A stretch of 25,079 nucleotides of DNA from a virus, in IMG/VR virus record IMGVR_UViG_3300028829_000334, positions 1 to 25,079 of that record. One strand, 5' to 3'. The position numbers and the translations under genes were made by a program. Positions 23,101 through 25,079 of this stretch are shown piece after piece. The notes under the pieces were generated by a model. That model searched no databases. It was not told the DNA's origin and worked only from the letters and a program-made list of their open reading frames with translations. Within the stretch, counting starts at the first letter, position 1. Every line of letters starts with the position of its first letter.

Positions 23101-24075
23101 TTAGGCGTAAATAAGTTCAGATGTGGTAATACTAGTAGTCCACCTGATATTGGTTGATGCTGCACCAGTAACTTGTACTTTTAAGCCACCGTTAGTTGTG
23201 TCAGCGGATAAAGCCATGCCCCAAGACGGTGTGTTGTCTAAGACAGTAGTGGCTGAGTTTACTAATACAGTTGTACCAGCATTAGCTTCCCTACGAATTA
23301 GTCCTTCTATCTTCCATGCTGCACAAGCTGTACCATCACCTGCTTTTTGACGAGCTACGATAGTGCCGTGAAAAGCGTAAGCACTGTTATTGGGTAGAAC
23401 GATTTGATTAGCAGTACCCGCACCTGGCGTGGTTGCGTGATTTGTAACCATTGCAGTGGCAGTGGCATCAGTTGTATCAGCCATCAATGGATATAAGCCA
23501 ATTTGAGCATCACCCTGATTGGCATGCTGACTGCCAGAAAACTTAATAGATGACTGGATATTGTTCTGACCAGCGTTCCCAATACAGATTGAATACGTTG
23601 CAGAAGCTAAAGAGTTACGACCAAGTGAAACAGAAGAATCTCCAGTAGCAAATGTTTGAGCGCCAAAGGCATGTGCCCCCCAATTAGTAGCGTTTGCCCC
23701 AAACCCAAATGCACCACTGCTAGAGCCAGTTGCTTTTGCGTAGTTCATTAGGGCAGCGGCCCCAGAACCACTAGCACCGTAGCTAGATGTGTTGTATGCT
23801 ATAGCGGCTGCGAAGCTGTCTGCGCCAGATGCTCTGGAATTTGCGAGGGCCATTGAATTAGTATTACTACTAACCGCCGAATCCCCTATGGCGATCGCAT
23901 TCGTACCAGTGGCTGAAGGTTGGGCTGAAGGAGAGCTTTCATTAGCAGCATAAAGGTCAGCACCACCACCACCACCACCACCAATAGCTGTTCCGTCGAG
24001 TAGAAGGCTAGTACCGTCAGAGCTAAGGGTTATAGCACTACCTGATCCTGTGTTATCTAAATTAACTGATCCCAT
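23101..24075 (-). CDS. YadA-head-like adhesin/fibre protein, second tandem copy
   Basis: The start at 24075 gives 324 residues: it overlaps the previous stop (TAATG) and has GGAGGT nine bases upstream. An ATG 13 codons earlier lies within the first adhesin gene. The N-terminus (1-31, GSVNLDNTGSGSAITLSSDG) is a short attachment-like domain, followed by seven glycines. Then comes a head of repeats such as NAIAIGDSAV, AFGFGANA and ISLGRNSLA-type units that resemble the left-handed beta-roll of YadA/trimeric adhesins. A conserved C-terminal domain (about 215-324) has LPNNSAYAFHGTI, AAWKIEG, ALSADTTNGG and SIRW/NIRW-type blocks. It is a paralogue of the gene upstream. It likely forms a trimeric surface fibre on head or tail that binds the host. 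Confidence 0.8.
   Translation of the reverse strand: MGSVNLDNTGSGSAITLSSDGTSLLLDGTAIGGGGGGGADLYAANESSPSAQPSATGTNAIAIGDSAVSSNTNSMALANSRASGADSFAAAIAYNTSSYGASGSGAAALMNYAKATGSSSGAFGFGANATNWGAHAFGAQTFATGDSSVSLGRNSLASATYSICIGNAGQNNIQSSIKFSGSQHANQGDAQIGLYPLMADTTDATATAMVTNHATTPGAGTANQIVLPNNSAYAFHGTIVARQKAGDGTACAAWKIEGLIRREANAGTTVLVNSATTVLDNTPSWGMALSADTTNGGLKVQVTGAASTNIRWTTSITTSELIYA
23961..23982 (-). repeat. CAC-triplet run encoding a seven-glycine linker
   Basis: Seven tandem CAC triplets on the + strand (ACC in the coding phase) code for a Gly7 hinge between the short N-terminal domain and the repeat head of the second adhesin. A similar Gly-rich stretch is at the right edge of the window in the first adhesin. 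Confidence 0.9.
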
Positions 24076-25079
24076 TAGTATGTTACCTCCGTAGTATTCA
24101 CGGTTGCCACCCACCTGATGGAGTGTGAAGCCTCACCTGTTACTGTAATAGCTACAGCGCCGTTTGTTGCGTCTGCTGACAAAGCTATACTCCAGTTAGC
24201 TGCACCTGTGCTTTCACTGATTTTGTTTATATTGTACGAGCCAAGGGTTGTTGAGGCTGCATTAGCTCCTCTAACTGCACCACCTTTAACTTCCCAAACA
24301 GCGAAGTCGTTTGTTTGCGCTGAGTTTTCACGGGCAATAACTGTACCTGTAAAGCCATAGCAAGAGTTGTTAGGCAGCGTAATTGAATTTGTTGCTGATG
24401 CAGCATTACCTGGAATAGATGTAAGTTGGGCAGGTGTTGCGTCTGTTGTTTCTTTTCCTAATACAAGTTCACCAGTTTGGCAATTACCTATTTGTGCGCT
24501 AAAAGTAGAGGAGCTATGAACCCTTTTACCTTGTACATTTGATCTACCTCTTACTCCTGTAGTGACACAGCCCGTTTCAAGTGCTTCTGAAAGTGCGCCA
24601 ACTGCAAAACTATAAAAACCTGAAGCTGTTGACGAATGACCTAATGCAACAGTTCTACCTCCATCAGAAATACAACTTTTTCCTATAGCAACAGAACCAT
24701 CACTAGTAGCTTTTGAAGTTTGACCAATAGCAATACTATTAGCACCACTAGCGCCGTAAGTATTAGTGTTGTTTACTATGGCTGCTGCAAAACTTTCTGT
24801 ACCAAAAGCACCAGCGTTTCCAAACGCCATAGAATAATTACCCTGAGCAAGAGCATTATAGCCAAAGGCTCCAGCCCTAGTTCCTATCGCATCTGTCTGT
24901 GTTCCTATTGAAAAACTTTCAGCACCTTGTGCGTATGCATTTTCGCCAATAGCTACTGCATCGCTTGCAGGCGCTCTAGCATTAAAGGCAATGGCTACAG
25001 CATTTGTGCCAGTAGCACTAGGAGCAGTAGGACTAGACGGGTTCTCAGCGTAAAGCTCAAGTGCTCCACCACCGCCACC
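24075..25079 (-). CDS. YadA-head-like adhesin/fibre protein, first tandem copy (5' end outside the window)
   Basis: The frame is open to the right edge, so at least 334 residues are present and the true start lies beyond 25079. An internal ATG at 24830 is only within the repeats. The visible part begins with five glycines and LYAENPSS, then SATGTNAVAIAFNARA, and continues with many AIGxNAxAxG units (IGQTSKATSDGSVAIGKS) typical of YadA-type heads. The C-terminal domain (LPNNSCYGFTGTV, FAVWEVKGGAVRGANA, ALSADATNGA, SIRWVATVNTTEVTY) matches that of the next gene block for block. It is therefore a diverged tandem duplicate. It probably encodes a trimeric fibre or adhesin on the virion surface. 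TAATG links it to the second copy. Confidence 0.8.
   Translation of the reverse strand, partial: GGGGGALELYAENPSSPTAPSATGTNAVAIAFNARAPASDAVAIGENAYAQGAESFSIGTQTDAIGTRAGAFGYNALAQGNYSMAFGNAGAFGTESFAAAIVNNTNTYGASGANSIAIGQTSKATSDGSVAIGKSCISDGGRTVALGHSSTASGFYSFAVGALSEALETGCVTTGVRGRSNVQGKRVHSSSTFSAQIGNCQTGELVLGKETTDATPAQLTSIPGNAASATNSITLPNNSCYGFTGTVIARENSAQTNDFAVWEVKGGAVRGANAASTTLGSYNINKISESTGAANWSIALSADATNGAVAITVTGEASHSIRWVATVNTTEVTY
24085..24090 (-). promoter_or_regulatory. Strong ribosome-binding site for the second adhesin
   Basis: GGAGGT on the - strand lies nine bases before the ATG at 24075 and fixes that start. It is one of the best Shine-Dalgarno matches seen in this arm, although the start already overlaps the upstream stop, so the second adhesin may be translated independently as well as by coupling. 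Confidence 0.8.

Overview
This window is part of the genome of a tailed phage, most likely a podovirus of the broad T7-like (autographivirus-related) kind that infects a marine alphaproteobacterium. Three things point there: a T7-type replication and repair set (family A DNA polymerase, T7-type endonuclease I, a DUF3310/gp1.7-like protein); T7-type tail tube proteins A and B followed by a tail fibre and large internal virion proteins; and a B12-dependent class II ribonucleotide reductase with MazG, a combination known from roseophages, cobaviruses and HMO-2011-type phages. The affiliation is inferred from content and layout. No RNA polymerase, terminase, portal, capsid or integrase gene lies in the window. 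Base composition is moderately AT-rich by eye. No tRNA, insertion sequence or CRISPR array was seen, and no gap between genes exceeds 300 bases.

Layout. Bases 1-6826 are a left arm on the + strand for DNA metabolism: the end of a family A DNA polymerase, a putative single-strand DNA-binding protein, a Cas4/RecB-like exonuclease with four cysteines placed for an iron-sulfur cluster, a small coiled-coil protein, endonuclease I, two small proteins around a DUF3310 protein, the class II ribonucleotide reductase, a DUF6447-like protein, a second small PD-(D/E)XK protein, a ribosome-modulation-factor-like protein and MazG. Together these can degrade host DNA, resolve replication intermediates, make dNTPs and adjust host stress and translation.

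Bases 6831-6860 hold a hairpin that can stop transcription from both directions. It sits exactly where the two arms meet.

Bases 6855-25079 are a right arm on the - strand for virion structure. Read in transcription order (high to low coordinates): two tandem paralogous YadA-head-like adhesins (the first cut by the window edge), a 101-residue protein, a 761-residue beta-repeat protein carrying an inserted cupredoxin-like domain, a putative fibre-tail adaptor, tail tube A, tail tube B (nozzle), a long tail fibre, an unknown 263-residue protein, two overlapping small membrane proteins (holin/lysis candidates), a 626-residue core protein with an 11-residue repeat, two small proteins, and two internal (ejection) proteins of 391 and 1186 residues. 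Many junctions in this arm are TAATG or ATGA overlaps, so its translation is probably coupled.

Most notable are the cupredoxin-like domain with a complete set of type-1 copper ligands inside a phage structural protein, the long hendecad register in the 626-residue core protein, the RMF-like/MazG overlapping pair, and the duplicated adhesins with a polyglycine hinge.
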